Shown: positions 35,421 to 47,784, counted from the stretch's first letter. The stretch: 64,000 nucleotides of DNA from Rhinopomastus cyanomelas (GCA_013400115.1 VXBP01004157.1:62001-126000); one strand, 5' to 3'. Notes: a model not told the origin generated them from the sequence alone. A program made the numbers and translations.

Positions 35421-36138
35421 CACCTTGATGCACCCCATAAACTCACTGCTGCAACGGGTATGCCAGCTCCCTTGCTGCTGAAGTTTTCTCCTGTTCCTTT
35501 CCGGTGGTTTGAGCATCACCTGTGCAGTTCTGTGTGTTTTCTGGGCACTTGTCAAACCTCACAGCCTTTTCTCGTCAGCACGCCCTGCTCTGTTTTTACT
35601 TGCTGTGGTGTTTATCCCTTGGCCTCTCTTGTTGTCACTGGAGGCTTGGAGGGAGCAAGAGGAGCTCTCTGCCTTGAAACTCTGAAGGCAGCAGTGGGTT
35701 TGGAAACACCTCTTGGGCTATTGATAAGGCTCTGTGCCTTCTGGGGAGATTCCTTTCAGCCTTTCAGGCTTTGTCTGTCTTCTTTATTTATTTGATGTTT
35801 TCCCCGGACTTCAGTGACAGAGTTGGTTGCTGGCGGATAGGCTGCACATTAACAGGCCACAGGCTTTTGAGGGGCTGCAGGCTTTTAAGGGGCAAGGAAT
35901 CAGTGACACTTGACTAGATACAGCCCCAGCTAGGGCAGGAGAAGGACAATGGGGAAGACCATCAGCATGCATCCCACAGTCAGCTGGGAGCCCAGGCTTA
36001 GGCAAATAGCCAGTCGCTAGGCAGCCACGGACAAGGACTTCCTTCTCCCTCTTCTCTGTGGCTGAATATTAAGCTCCTCTTCCGCCAAAGGAAGGGGCAT
36101 GTTCCCATCCATCCCGAAAAAGATGTCTTTGCATTTAC

Positions 36139-36204
36139 ACAGAATCACCCAGTCCAATCCCCCTGCCACAGCAGGATCCCCTAGATCCAGTCATGCAGGA
36201 ACAT
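36139..36204 (-). mobile_element. CR1 family A fragment
   Basis: CAGAATCACCCAGTCCAATC to TCCAGTCATGCAGGAACA. About 35 tail bases are deleted relative to other copies. Confidence 0.85.
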
Positions 36205-37468
36205 ATGCATGCCCCCGGACATGATTCCGAGCCTAGGAGGTGCAGGCTTAAGGGAAAAGCTCTCCTCATCTTTTTGAGTAGGGAGAAGTAGTTGGGAGAT
36301 TGTTTTTCACTCCCCTTCTCAAGCCTTAGGAAGCGTCAGAGTGGCTGAGCTCCAGATGAGGCAGCTGTTCCCAAATATCCTCAGTGGGAAGAGTTTTCAT
36401 AACAATGGGAACCACATGAAAGCTCTGGGAGTAGCTCCTCCTACTATTGAAAAGTCCTTTCAGTGGAGTGCTTGGCCTATTGGGTTGCATCAATGCCTCG
36501 ACACACCAAGGGGTCCATTTTCAGCGTTGTGCGCATAGGATTAGACACGCAAGCCTTGCTCTCCATAATGGGAGCTGTGTGCACCACTCCCCGTGCAATA
36601 TGCTGCAAATATTCCGCTCGGTGACTCCTCCAGCTCACAGCTCCTTCCTGGCACTGCCTAAGCCCACTTCTGGGAACAAAACGCAAGCCAGGGCTCTGTG
36701 TGTGTTCACTGAGCTCACTGCAATGGTTCCAGGGAAAGGAGGAAATGTGAAAACACTCTTCCCTCCCCCTTTCTTTCTCATCCTCTTGCTTAGTCCATCT
36801 GAAGTATAAATGACTCCGCATGCTGGTTCAGGGAGGGAGCTGAAGGCAGAGCCTTTGGCCTCGGAGGAGCAGGGAGCGGATTGGGTACCGCTGTGTCTGG
36901 TTTCACTCTGCCGCCAGCATTCGTGCCAGTCCCTGTGCATGTGGCTGTGTGAGCGAACCCTGCAGAGACAGAGCCTTTCTCTTAGGGACACTGCGTGGTG
37001 CCGTCCTGGCACAAGCTGCCCCTGCGCACGGGACCCCAGAAATGCTGTCGGCATTGTTTATTACATTTGTTTAGCACTGTATTTGTTCCTTGTGTGGTAA
37101 AAGTCAGAATGCCATTCCCAGTGGGGCTCTGCTGATGTCGGGATGGTTTTTTACCATTGCACTGCCCAGGAGTGGTGCAGAGAGTGGTGGCTGAGGGCTA
37201 GTGTCTCCTCTAGGCTCTGCCAACCATCTGCTCACCTGGAGCAGGTCACTGCATCTCTTGTCCCTCCTCATGCATCCAGGCTGGACACTTGTCACGGAGA
37301 GTTTGCTGGGTCAGTTGAGGGCTGGGACAACGCAAGTTGACAAGTAGAAAAAACAGTGAAGGTTGGGGCCTGGGGGCTGCCAGGGCTTGTGGTTTTCACT
37401 AATGGAGCCACAATATTAAAAAATTAATTGAAATTATTATTTCAAGAGTATTTAAGGAGACAACTGGA

Positions 37469-37672
37469 GGGAAATTCTTCCCAGAGAGAGTGGTCAGGTA
37501 CTGGAATGGGCTGCCCAGGGTGTGGTTGAGTCCACATCCCTGGATGAGTTTAGAAGTGGCTTAGATGTGTTGGGGGATGTGGTTTAGGGGTGAACTTATA
37601 GAGTAGGGTTGATGGTTGGACTCAATGATCGCAAGGGTCTTCTCCAACCTGAGTGATTCTGTGATTCTGTGA
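37469..37672 (+). mobile_element. CR1 family B 3' end
   Basis: GAAATTCTTCCCAGAGAGAG to a doubled GATTCTGTGATTCTGTG tail. Confidence 0.92.
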
Positions 37673-38189
37673 AATAGTTTGCCTTAGCTGAGAGGGAAAA
37701 TTGGTGATGCAGCCAGATAGATCTGTGATGCCAACCCGGTTGGCTGAAGACCAAACCACAGCTGGTTTTACTCCTGAGCACTGGAAGTCTCAAGCAAAGC
37801 AGTAGCTGCTTTCTTGCTTACAGCTCCAGTTCTCTTCCAGTCATGAGTCCCCAACACCTCAGTCTCTTCTCTGGATTCACTGTCCTACTGCTGGTCGGGG
37901 CCACATCTGCCTGCCCCTTCTCTCACAGCATGCCACCCCCGCAGAGCTCAGCAGAGCCCCCGGCAGATACAGGGCTCTGAGCTCAGCTGGGCTTGTGCAG
38001 CAGTCAAACCCCACCAAGCAGTGAGACTGAGAGCAACCAAGCTGGGGGAGCTCCTCTTCTGCAGAGGCTGTCATCATGGGCTGTCTGCTGGGGCACTGCA
38101 ACCCTTCACACATCGTCTCAGTCCAGAGAGACTCCAGAGGAGTTCACACGCAGCCCAGGAGCTATGACACCTCCTTCCAGGTCACCAGT

Positions 38190-38392
38190 AAGTGTTGGAC
38201 TCGATGACCCCCGGAGGTCCCTTCCAGCTCTTAATGATCCGTGTGTAAGAGGCCAGACTCTGGTTGCTCCCTGGAGAACATCTGGGTATCTGGAGTCAAA
38301 GGCAGCAGCTGCCTCAGATCCTTGCTTTTCCTAAGAAAGGTTGGACCAGGTGATCTTTGATCTCCCTTCCAACCAGCTATCCGATGATTCAC
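38190..38392 (+). mobile_element. Two CR1 tail remnants in tandem
   Basis: Short 3' ends at 38191-38245 (GTTGGACTCGATGACCCCCG) and 38336-38392 (CCTTCCAACCAGCTATCCGA), each with a decayed tail. Confidence 0.7.
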
Positions 38393-38687
38393 ATTGTTCT
38401 CATGGAAAACACTCAAGAGGGTCCCAACAGGATGCCCTGGGGTGCACCTTTCTGGGGCTCTGGTGCAGCAGTGGCCTTAGCTGGGTACCAAACTCAAAGT
38501 GAGGTGGCAGAGCTGCTGGCAGATGGTGTCTTCTGAGCAGTGTAGAAGGTGTCACAGGGCTTGGAGCTGTGTGCCCATGCATGGCGAGCTGGGTGTGTGC
38601 CCAAAGCCCCCTGGCAGCTTTGGTGAGCTCACTGTATTGGGTGCAAAAGCATTGAGGAGCCACGTTTATGCTGCCATGGAAGTTACA

Positions 38688-39390
38688 CAGAATCACAGAG
38701 CATTGGGGATTGGAAAGGATACCTCAAAAGATCATCCAGTCCAATCTCCCTGCCACAGCAGAATCACCTAGATCCAGTCACACAGGAGTATGGCCAGGCG
38801 GGTTTCAAACATCTCCAGACAATGAGACTCCACAACCACCCTGGGCAGCTCCTTTCAGGGCTCTGTCACCCTCACTGGGAAGAAGTTCCTTCTCACATTG
38901 TTGGGGAACCTCCTCTGTTCCAGCTCACACCCATTGCCCCTTGTCCTATCACTGGGTGCCCTTGAGCAGAGCCTGGCTCCATCCTCCTGACACCCACCCT
39001 TCACACATTGATCAACATTCATGGGGTCACCTCTGAGTCTCCTTTTTTCCCAACTCAAGAGACCCAGCTCCCTCAGCCTTTCCTCATCAGGGAGATGCTC
39101 CACTCTGTTCATCATCTCTGTGGCTTTGCACTGGACTCTCTCCAGCAGCTCTGTGTCCTTCTGGAAATGAGTGGCCCAGAACTGGACACAAGATTCCAGA
39201 TGTGTTCTCACCAGGGCAGAATAGAGGGGCAGGAGAACCTCTCTACATCTCCTAACCACTCTGCTTCTGATCCACCCCAGGATGCCATTGTCCTTCTTGG
39301 CCACTGGGGCCCATTGCTGGCTCCTGGCATCCTGTTGGCCACCAGGACCTCCAGGTCCCTTTCTCCTATACTGCTTTCCAATAGGTTGTC
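38688..39390 (-). mobile_element. CR1 family A, longest copy, antisense
   Basis: Tail CAGAATCACAGAGCATTGGG. On -, a 149-codon ORF (39304-38855) and upstream SSIGERDLEVLVANRMPGA represent the RT-distal end of ORF2. Ends about 230 bases before DLGAP1 exon D. Confidence 0.95.
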
Positions 39391-39618
39391 TTTGCTGGTT
39401 ATGACTGGTCTCACTAGGGAAATGAGAGCAAGATGCAGCAACAGACCTTCAATGCTTTTGCTTGGTACAGACCTGGTCTTGGCCTTACTAGTTCCTTGGG
39501 ACATAAAACACTTCCCAAAAGCCAGAGCACGTGCCTGCACAGCTTGGTCCTCTCTCCTCACAGGCTTGTAGCTGCCCACAGCAAGGGAACCGCTGAATGA
39601 CATTTGTTTTTCTCTCAG

Positions 39619-39710
39619 TTCTAGGAAAGATCCGAACTGCAGTTGGCAGTGCCCAGCTCCTCATGGCCCAGAAATTTTACCAGTTCAGAGAACTTTGTGA
39701 AGAAAACCTG
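39619..39710 (+). CDS. DLGAP1: DLGAP1 internal coding exon (exon D), GH1 domain
   Basis: This 92-nt exon lies between acceptor tttttctctcag (39618) and donor CTG|gtaggt (39711). Its first two bases complete an Ile codon begun in exon C; it leaves in phase 0. It encodes LGKIRTAVGSAQLLMAQKF followed by YQFRELCEENL, a helical stretch of the GH1 domain that is nearly invariant in SAPAPs. The intron before it is the longest complete one in the window (about 9.5 kb) and is packed with CR1 copies, including a ~700 bp antisense copy ending about 230 bases upstream of the exon. Confidence 0.95.
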
Positions 39711-40826
39711 GTAGGTAACTGTTCCACCAGACGTTATCCTGAGCTTTTCATTGACCCTAATGGCACCCAGACTAGACAGAGCTGCTGACTAACATGGTGC
39801 TTCTTCCTGATACGGCTGTGGTGGGAGTAACTCAGTGGAACTTGGAGGTAGCAAGAGTTTCACAATAGCTTGAGAGACAAACTACCCACAGGCAGAAAGC
39901 TTTGGGTAGAGGCTCTGCTGTCAGCTTCAGAGGCGCCAAGGATCCATCTCTTGGCCACTGAGTTCCATTTGCTTGGGCAAACTGGGGAAAAGACCTTGAG
40001 GTCTTTCAGGGGGACCAGAAGCCTCTTGAGTGAGGCTTACCCACGTAATCCCAGTGCCACCCACAACAAACAGAACAGACAGGCCAGGAAATCAGAGAGC
40101 TGGTGCTTCATGACCCACAGCCCTGATAGCCAAAGAGAGAGAAGTCATTTTCCAGAGGGCTAAAAGGGCAAAGAAAAGAACCAGTACCTTGTCATTGTCA
40201 GTACTGGTTCTGACTGGTCTATGCTACCAGTGTCTATTAGGCGGTTTCATGCTGTAAAAGTAGAATCAGAATGATATTGAAAGATGAAGACATTGGGCAG
40301 AGGCTGTTACTGGAGTTCCAGTAACAGAACTTGGTGCCTTAGTTCCAGTAACAGCCTCCGATGTTACTGGAACTGCTGTGGTTTGGGGGACATTGGGTCC
40401 TCAGAGTGAGGCAAAGCTGCCATGCGTTGCAGCATCCCCATTTGTGTGTGCACCGAGGTGTGGGACCTCGTGCAATTGTGAACGCAGCAGGGAACCCTTC
40501 CTCCCCCCAGTGGAAGCTGCTGATTAACTTCAGGGTGGTTGGGACATCTCCAGGAACATCTCTGAGCAGATCCCGCTGTGGGAGACCTGCTGCGTGCCCC
40601 TTCCTCAGGGTCCATAGTCAGGGAGCTGCTGCCTCATGAGAGTCACAGCAGCTTGACACCTTCGAATAAACTCCTCAGTAAGTAGTGGTGCTCTCGGTGT
40701 CTCTGTCCATGTCCCACCCATCGCCGGGTCTGCTCAGAGTGCCCGGCCAGCAGGGCTCACGTAGCTCCATCATGGCAAGAGGTGCTAAAGCCAACACGTT
40801 GTTTCTCTGTTCCTTCTGTTGCGCAG
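39711..40826 (+). other. DLGAP1 intron D-E
   Basis: A 1.1 kb intron without CR1. Its only notable content is a double palindrome at 40304-40374, about 450 bases before the next exon. Confidence 0.85.
40304..40374 (+). repeat. Double palindrome built from one 13-mer
   Basis: CTGTTACTGGA at 40304-40314 pairs perfectly with 40317-40327 (2-base loop). AGTTCCAGTAACA at 40341-40353 pairs perfectly with 40362-40374 (8-base loop). All four arms are the same sequence in alternating orientation. Confidence 0.95.
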
Positions 40827-40979
40827 AACCCCAACGCACATCCTCGGCCGACCTCCCAGGATCTCGCAGGGTTCTGGGACATGCTGCAGTTGTCCATAGA
40901 AAACATTAGTATGAAATTTGATGAACTTCATCAGTTAAAGGCCAATAATTGGAAACAGATGGATCCTCATGACAAGAAG
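40827..40979 (+). CDS. DLGAP1: DLGAP1 internal coding exon (exon E), GH1 domain end
   Basis: This exon has exactly 51 codons and is phase 0 at both ends. The acceptor is gttgcgcag at 40826; the donor is AAG|gtagaa at 40980. It reads NPNAHPRPTSQDLAGFWDML, then QLSIENISMKFDELHQLKAN and NWKQMDPHDKK. This is the end of the GH1 domain, with the conserved DLAGFWDML and KFDELHQLKAN helices. A symmetric exon could in principle be skipped without a frameshift, but that would delete the core of GH1. Confidence 0.96.
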
Positions 40980-42122
40980 GTAGAACATTGTCGCTTTTGT
41001 ATGCTTCATTTAAAACCCTGCACGAGTGCCGGACAGATTAAATAGGCCTCTGCGGCACAGCGCTGACGCTGAGCGCGAAGCGAAGCTCGTGGCCAGTTAA
41101 TTGCATTGTAAGAGCAATGTTTACATTAACCATCACCTGGGATATTTATCTGTAATGAATATGTTTCAGGCATCTTTTTCAAGCCAGAATCTGTCTCTTT
41201 GTGAATGGGGGGGGGGGGGCCAATGGGAATGTGGTGGTACTTTGTCAAAGCTTTACATTCAAGCGTCATGGGGTGATCAGCTGCTGGGAAGGAAACTGCC
41301 TTATATTCTGGTTCTCAAATAAACCACACGGACGGTTCACATCACTGCACGTAGCAAGAGTTCTAGGCTGTGTTACTGCAACAAACCAGGGAAGCTCGGT
41401 ACCCACCAACAGCAGTATGGGAAACGCCTCCCTAGACCTCACCTGAACCTACTCTTCTCCTCTTCTTTTTGTTTGTCTGTTTGGTTGGGGTTTTATTTGT
41501 TTGGGCTTGTTCTCTTCTCCTTTTTTAGTCCTGAAGGGTGATTTCATGGACAGGTTCACTCTGCTGGTAGCACTCTTTGCCCAGGGTACATTACAAATCA
41601 CCAGGAGCTTTGGTCCTTTCCTTTTTTTCAATGCAGTTTTTTACTGTTACCATGAGAAACTCCCCCATTGCCAGGCGTGAGCCCCATTTCACTTTCCATT
41701 CTCATTTGGCACCATGGCCTTGTTTTTTTTCCCCTCACTGTCTTGCCTTCAGACAAGCAGCACCTGGGTGAGTCACAATAACACAGACCACTCTGGAAAT
41801 CCTTAAAGGCCAGACCCACTCGTAGAGTGATCAATGGTCTCAGGTAGGGAACCAACAGCCTCACATCATGCTCCTCTAGGACTGTAACTTGGTGTCTGAA
41901 TTCCCCAGGTGGCTGCTCCCACAGCCATGAACCCAACCAGCTGATAAAGAGGGTCACTGAGAGGAGAGACCCAGACAGGAGTCAGGACTGCCCCAGCTCT
42001 TGGTCCACTGGTGCCGATGACCCTAGCGGTGTTTTCTCTCAGACAAGTAACCATAATAGTATCAAACTCTAGTAGCATCGCACCCCATTAACCCTGCAGC
42101 CAGGAAGCTGGCAAAGTTTTCG

Positions 42123-42294
42123 GTCACTGGAATGGCTGCCTAGGGTGGTGGTTGAGTCACCATCCCTGGATGTGTTTAAAAGTCGCTTAGATGTAATGTT
42201 TGGGATCTGGTTTTAGGGGCAAACTTGTAGGGTAGGGTTGATGGTTGAACTTGATGATCCCAAAGGTCTTTTCCAACCCGAATCATTCTATGAA
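42123..42294 (+). mobile_element. CR1 family B 3' end
   Basis: CACTGGAATGGCTGCCTAGG to CGAATCATTCTATGAAAG. Confidence 0.9.
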
Positions 42295-43102
42295 AGGCAG
42301 TGCTGGCAGCACTCGCCCTCCTCCTCTGACCAAGACTAAAGATCCATTACCATGTCCCATTCAGACCAGTGGTGACAACTGGAGTCAGGGAATCAGTGGG
42401 AATGCATTTCTCTGGCCCAAGGCACCAGGGCAGGTAATTTCCTATCTCCTTTTTATGCCAGTACTCATCAGGAAAGGCAGTTGAACCCACCAGGCGCTGG
42501 GCTCACATCTGCTCTTACAGCAGATCAGCTGGGCTGAGCAGCTGCCATTGTGGCAGTGAGAAACAAGAGCTTTCCTTACAACTAGTAACAACAGTAACCT
42601 CGTGCCTTGTCTTTGCTTCTGGAAGACACTCCAGAGTTTCCAACCAAAAAGAAGGCTGAGAGGAGCCTAGAGGAGTTGAGGAAGGCAGGAAGGTGGTAGT
42701 TCTAAAGAACCCCACTGACCACATTCCTGTTCCAACAGTGTCTGTCTGTGATTTTAGCTGAAACAAGCAATAAATAGGATTTAAAAACCACCAAAAAAGA
42801 ACAAAAATGAAGAAGAACCCTTCTGTGGAATCAATATTTGCGGTTGCCTTTAGCCCTTTTTTAAGTGGCTCAGATTAATCCTGGGATGGAGCGGGGAAGC
42901 CCAGCGTGACTGAGCACCTCTCTATTCCAAGGGAAAACGAGAGAGCAGGGCGGGACCTTCGTAGGGCAGAGTGTGGCGAAATCCCTTTGCTCAGAGCAGT
43001 GTTGGCAGCTGGAAGGGGATGTAACCTAAAAGACAGCCTAATGCACTTTCCTTTCATGGGGGAGACCTCTCTCCGAGGGGCTTCACTGCCGTTGCTGTGG
43101 GG

Positions 43103-43106
<4 letters not shown>

Positions 43107-43134
<28 letters not shown>
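43107..43134 (+). repeat. (TG)14 microsatellite
   Basis: Uninterrupted dinucleotide run in intron E-F, about 600 bases before the last DLGAP1 exon. Confidence 0.97.
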
Positions 43135-43727
43135 GCCATGCACCAGGACAGGCATCTGACGCTCTTTGCTAGCCACTGATGACCGTTGCGTGTTCTCCTA
43201 ATGGCTTTGCAGGTTTTCCTATTGTTTTTTTCCCTTATTTCTAGCTGGCTGTAGCCTGCCGAGCCCATTCAGCCGGAGCCTAGCGCTCACACAGCGTGGG
43301 ATGTCTGAGCAGTCGTTAAGGCAGGACAAAGCCCATCCCTAAACTCGTGGTGTCTCTTAGTAACAAGGTCCAATGGGACGCCCCACGGCAGGGGACTAGT
43401 TCCCACCTGCGTGCGGTGGCCCATCTGTCTCCAAGAAGTCCTCCTTCCATGTCTCTGGCAGTGGGAGGAGATGCCGGGATCTCGCCTGGGTCTGGGGGGC
43501 CACACTAAGGAGGTTTAGCAATGGGGGGACCTCAGCACTCCCCTGCCTTCTGCCCCAGCCCCATGGTTGTGAGCACAAAAGCCAGTTGCCTGAGGACAGG
43601 AAGGCAGATAGGAGCCGTGAGGCTGTAGGTAACCTGGTGGTGTGTGTTCTAACCGCTGACGCGTCCTCATTTATCCCGCCTTTCCCTGAGAAGCTGTATA
43701 ATGCCATTAACCTTCTGCTTTGATCAG

Positions 43728-43937
43728 GAGAGAAGGGTCCCTCCTCCAGTGCCAAAGAAGCCATCGAAAGGTCAGGTGCCACTCATTCGAGAACGCTCTC
43801 TGGAGAGCTCGCAGCGTCAAGAGGCCCGGAAACGGCTGATGGCTGCCAAGCGCGCTGCATCGGTCCGCCAGAACTCAGCTACCGAGAGCGCCGAAAGCAT
43901 TGAGATTTACATCCCCGAAGCCCAGACAAGGCTATGA
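43728..43937 (+). CDS. DLGAP1: DLGAP1 terminal coding exon with Shank-binding PDZ ligand
   Basis: The last coding exon has 69 codons plus TGA at 43935-43937. The acceptor is ctttgatcag at 43727. It starts ERRVPPPVPKKPSKG, a proline-rich possible SH3 target, continues through the basic block RQEARKRLMAAKRAASVRQN, and ends IEIYIPEAQTRL. The final four residues QTRL form the class I PDZ ligand that binds the Shank PDZ domain, fixing both the family and the true C-terminus. Summed with the other five exons the window encodes about 446 residues, a little under half of the roughly 980-residue protein. The reading frame is intact, with no sign of pseudogenisation. Confidence 0.97.
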   Translation, partial: ERRVPPPVPKKPSKGQVPLIRERSLESSQRQEARKRLMAAKRAASVRQNSATESAESIEIYIPEAQTRL

Positions 43938-45110
43938 AGGGATCCAACCGGGAGGAAGGACTCTCTCTGGCAAGACGAGCCTCATGTATAATCTGCCCCT
44001 CTAGGCTCCTGCTCAAGGTCACCACCAAGTATTTGTACCTCCTCCTCCTCCTTTCTCTCCTGCTCTCTCCCCTCTCCCCTCTCTCTGTACGCAGCTGCCC
44101 TGATGCTCCCAGTGACCTCCACTGCCATGGCGTAGTTGTCGGTCCTCCAAGAGATGTCCTCTAGCCACCCCTGCTCCCCGAAGGTTCGCCCATGCCATCA
44201 TGATGCTTTGTCACCCGTCCTGACGCCGCCACTTTGCCTCATGCCAACGAGTGTACGACCCTTTGGTTATGATTTTCCTTTCCTTTTTGTTCCTTGTTCT
44301 TCCTTTTTCCGTTCAAATCGAATTAATGCAGCGCTCAGACCCTCCCCCACCTTGCCCCAGACCCCCAGGTTACCTGTACAGTAGCCACCCCTCTGTCTCA
44401 CTTTCCTCCTGATCTTTAGCCGTCCCAAAGTCAGTCTGTCCAGCAATACCCAGCCGTAGGGGACTGTGGAGGGTTCGGTCACGCAGGGCGACCCTTTTGG
44501 ACTCTGCTGTCTTCCTCACAAGAGGTGAAAGGAGCTATGGCTCAGATTCCCTTCTTTTTATTACTGTTTTGTTGGGGTTTGGTTTTTTTTAAAGCAGATG
44601 GTGCACTTTATTCCAAACCTCCCAATCACACCTTCTCACCTGAGGTTTAATGGAATCACTCCAGGAGAAGGGACCGGGGCAGGAGCAGGGAGGTGGGGAA
44701 GGGGTTATAAACAAACAGAACAAACCGACACAGCTCTGGGATGTGAGAAGGTGGAATTGTATCCCACAGGTGAGATGGGGGGATCAAACAGATCCCGTGG
44801 TGAGAGAGCTGCACACTCACAGCTGCACAAACTGCCTCATTTCTATCACATCAGTCACTACGTAAAACTTCGCGATCAGCAGAGGATTGTAAATTCGATC
44901 TTCCAGGGAAACAATCTATTTTGAAAGGCAATAAAAGAGTGAAAAGGAAGGAGATGAGAAGCACTGATGGTCCAAGAGATAAGAGAATATAAAATATAAT
45001 ATAAAAGAGGGATTTTTTTCTTGTCCAAGTATTAAGAATTTTTAAACCTGTACTGTATTGTCAACTCCTCTTGTATTGTACTGTATGGATTCTATTGGTT
45101 AAAAAAGAAA
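43938..45110 (+). other. DLGAP1: DLGAP1 3' untranslated region (proximal)
   Basis: Non-coding sequence after the DLGAP1 stop, without CR1 for about 1.6 kb, unlike its surroundings. It has a C/T-rich stretch (44035-44095), T-rich tracts and an A-rich end. An AATAAA lies at 44930-44935, so one cleavage site may fall near 44950. The T/A-rich text to about 45110 (GTACTGTA repeated) may also be transcribed. The 3' limit is inferred. Confidence 0.65.
44930..44935 (+). promoter_or_regulatory. Candidate polyadenylation signal of DLGAP1
   Basis: A canonical AATAAA hexamer about 1 kb after the stop codon, at the end of the repeat-free stretch. Another AATAAA at 47785-47790 could serve a longer transcript. 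Neither is proven by sequence alone. Confidence 0.5.
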
Positions 45111-45599
45111 ACGGAAAAGAAACCACCAGCTTGGCTTCATTTAATGTCTTCATCTCAGTGGGACCGTCCCATCACGCACAGCCACGCAGCTGCACGCGGG
45201 CTGCTGACATGGAGCTTCCCAGGCCAGGCTTTGCTCTATCCACAGACCCCACTGCCTACCACCCACTGCCAGATTCACCAGTAAGGCCTAACTTAGCCTT
45301 CTGCTCATAGTGTAGAGCACCGATCCTAGAGGAGCAGCGATCCTAGGGGAGCAGTAAAGTGTTTTTCACCATCTAACCTAGCCCCCTCCTTGTAGCATAC
45401 AGCATTTGTGCTAGGGGAACAGTAAAGAAGTTTTCACCAGTTACGGGACCAACATCAACCCAATGCTGTGTTTGTACAAGCTTTCCTACCCCTGCTCCTG
45501 ACAGTGTGAAGATGTTTGCCCCGAGCAATTGGGTACTCTTGGGGAGGATTGGCAGACAATAGGGCTGCAGAGAAGCCTTCAGGCTCAGCTTCTACACCT

Positions 45600-45940
45600 C
45601 ATTAATGTTTGTAAATATGTGAAAGGTGGGCATTCAGGAGGATGGAGCCAGGCTCTGCTCAGGGGCATCTAATGACAAAACAAGGGCCAATGAATGTGAG
45701 CTGGAACAGAGGAGATTCCACATCAGTGTGAGAAGGAACTTCTTCCCAGTGAGGGTGCCAGAGCACTGGAAGGGACTGCCCAGGGGGGTTGTGGAGTCTA
45801 CTTCTCAGGAGATGTTTCAAACCCACCTGGCCATGTTCCTGTGTGACCGTATCTAGGGGATCCTGCTGTGGCAAGCAGGAGGATTGGACTTGATGATCTT
45901 TCGAGGTCCCTTCCAATCCCTAATGTTCTGTGATTCTGTC
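45600..45940 (+). mobile_element. CR1 family A
   Basis: CATTAATGTTTGTAAATATG to CCCTAATGTTCTGTGATTC. The frame is open from IQEDGARLCSGA to HLAMFLCDRI. Confidence 0.94.
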
Positions 45941-47784
45941 CCACCCAACCCTGGCTAATGCTGGTCCCCCAGTTCCTCTGCCACCATTTCTTGTGCCAAG
46001 GCCAGGGAAGCCTCACATGGCTGGGTGTGAGCGTGTCCATACGAGTGCATGTGCACACTCCTGCTGTGAGCCACTCAGGGTGACAGGGCCCCATTGAGAT
46101 CCTTTGAGACCCCTCTGATGAGCCATGGAGCTGTTAAACCCCATGGATGGTCCCACCCACCAACATTGCCCCTGTGTGGGTGGCAAAACCCTGCAGCTTG
46201 TGCTTAGAATCGTCATCCAACAGCTAAGCTCTTGCTAGAAGGGCCCATCAGGGTCACGCCAGGCAGCTTCTTTTCCTACAACATCACAGCCAGGTGCTAA
46301 CTCAGTTTCATCGAAGAGAACAGGAGAGGTTCTAGGTTCTGGCACCAGGAGAGCATACGGAAACCACTCCCGAGAACTTGCTACCTCTCAAAGCCATCGA
46401 TACCTGAGCTACGTCTCTCCTACCAGGGCACAAACACTAACTGCTGTGGTTTACAAGATAAGGGCTAATCATTTCATATATTAAAGACTTCTGACTAGAG
46501 TAACCAGAGCTGCGGTGTCACCCAGGAGCACCCAGTGTTGCAGGGCTCCAGGGCTCCGTGACACTGCACCTAACTCTCACATAGGCCATGCAGTGCTCAC
46601 AGTCTGCTGACAGTGCCAGCTGCCACCTCCAAGCACCCTGTAGGCATAGGAAGTACTGAACTCTTTAGAGCTCATTGGGATGAGGTATCCCAGGTGAGAG
46701 CCCACACGCGCGCCGGTGTCGCCGAGCCTTGGGAGCGCCTCGCTGCGGGTGAGCGAGGCTTCAACTGACAAGTAGCTACAGGAATTTATATCCAGCAAAT
46801 CCCCCCCCCCCAAAAAAAAAAAGTGTGACAAACAGAGCCAAGGCTGCCTGGTCTTGCTCAGCACAAGTTGCTGTACCCGTGTCTCACAGAGTACTTTCCG
46901 TACCCATTTCAAACGGGTTTCTTCCCAGCTGGAAGCCTCTGACAGAGTGACCGAACACTTACTACTAACCCCAGCCCAGAAGTCTGCACAGAGCAGTTCG
47001 GCCCCCACAACACCACTAACCAACCGCTCGACTCATGCGCCAACCCTAGCATTGCCACAGCGGCTCCACCATCGCTCTCCGTGTGGTCTGTACCCAGCTG
47101 CTTCTGGCCTGAGCTGCCCTGTGTCTGCCAACACAGGGGTTGCCCTCTGTTCTGCATCACTCTGGGACTCCAACACCGCTGTCTATTGATCTGCTTTGGT
47201 TTATTTTCTCCCCTTGGGGGAAATTTTAGAGAAGTTTGGGGCTTTTTTGGGTGTCTCCTGCTTCAAAAAGTTTAGAAAAAGACAAAGAACAGAGAAGACA
47301 GAAGTCTTGATTCTATTTTTTTGCAGATAAATTGATCCCAACCTCTCTAAAGGGAGGCAAAGAATCAGACCGACAGATTTTTAACCTTTGAAAACGTCAA
47401 TAGAAATTATTCGTAAAATAATCCTTTGGTTTGTCAGTCGGTTTCTTGATCCCCTTCTTGCTTCAACGTGTGCTACCACTCGCGTTTGAGCTGCACCTCT
47501 GATGTTACCAGGTTTTTCTTGGGGTTTGTCTGGGGAATTCCTTTGAGGAGAACAGTCCAAGGGGGAGTTTTAAGTAACTGGACTGTAACCAGGTGGCCTG
47601 GCTGCAGCCTGGCTTCACATCCAGCTTGGATTTGGAGCACAATGCACAGGCTGGAAAGGCTGTAGAGTGGGTTTTATGGCCCAAGGGTTTGGGTTTCCAT
47701 AGGGTTCTCGCTCTGGTTTGTGCATGTGTACAGAAAAGTGTAAACACAGGAATGGTTCCCATCATGTAAAAAAAAGAGCCAGTT

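Larger units (their letters stand above)
30150..39618 (+). other. DLGAP1 intron C-D
   Basis: A 9.5 kb intron, the most repeat-laden complete one here, with about a dozen CR1 pieces and a ~40 bp tandem array (35247-35420). Stretches without recognised content are 30505-31330, 31800-32085, 32460-32660, 33475-34280, 34706-35245, 35421-36138, 36204-37468 and 39395-39618. Confidence 0.8.
40980..43727 (+). other. DLGAP1 intron E-F
   Basis: A 2.75 kb intron with one CR1 tail (42123-42293), a G13 run (41207-41219), a pyrimidine-rich tract (41450-41530) and a (TG)14 microsatellite. The A/T-rich stretch 41095-41180 right after exon E is a candidate conserved element. Confidence 0.8.

Noticed and set aside
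1..43937. Strand bias of CR1 within DLGAP1
   Set aside because: By my count about 21 sense and 17-19 antisense pieces; no bias worth reporting.
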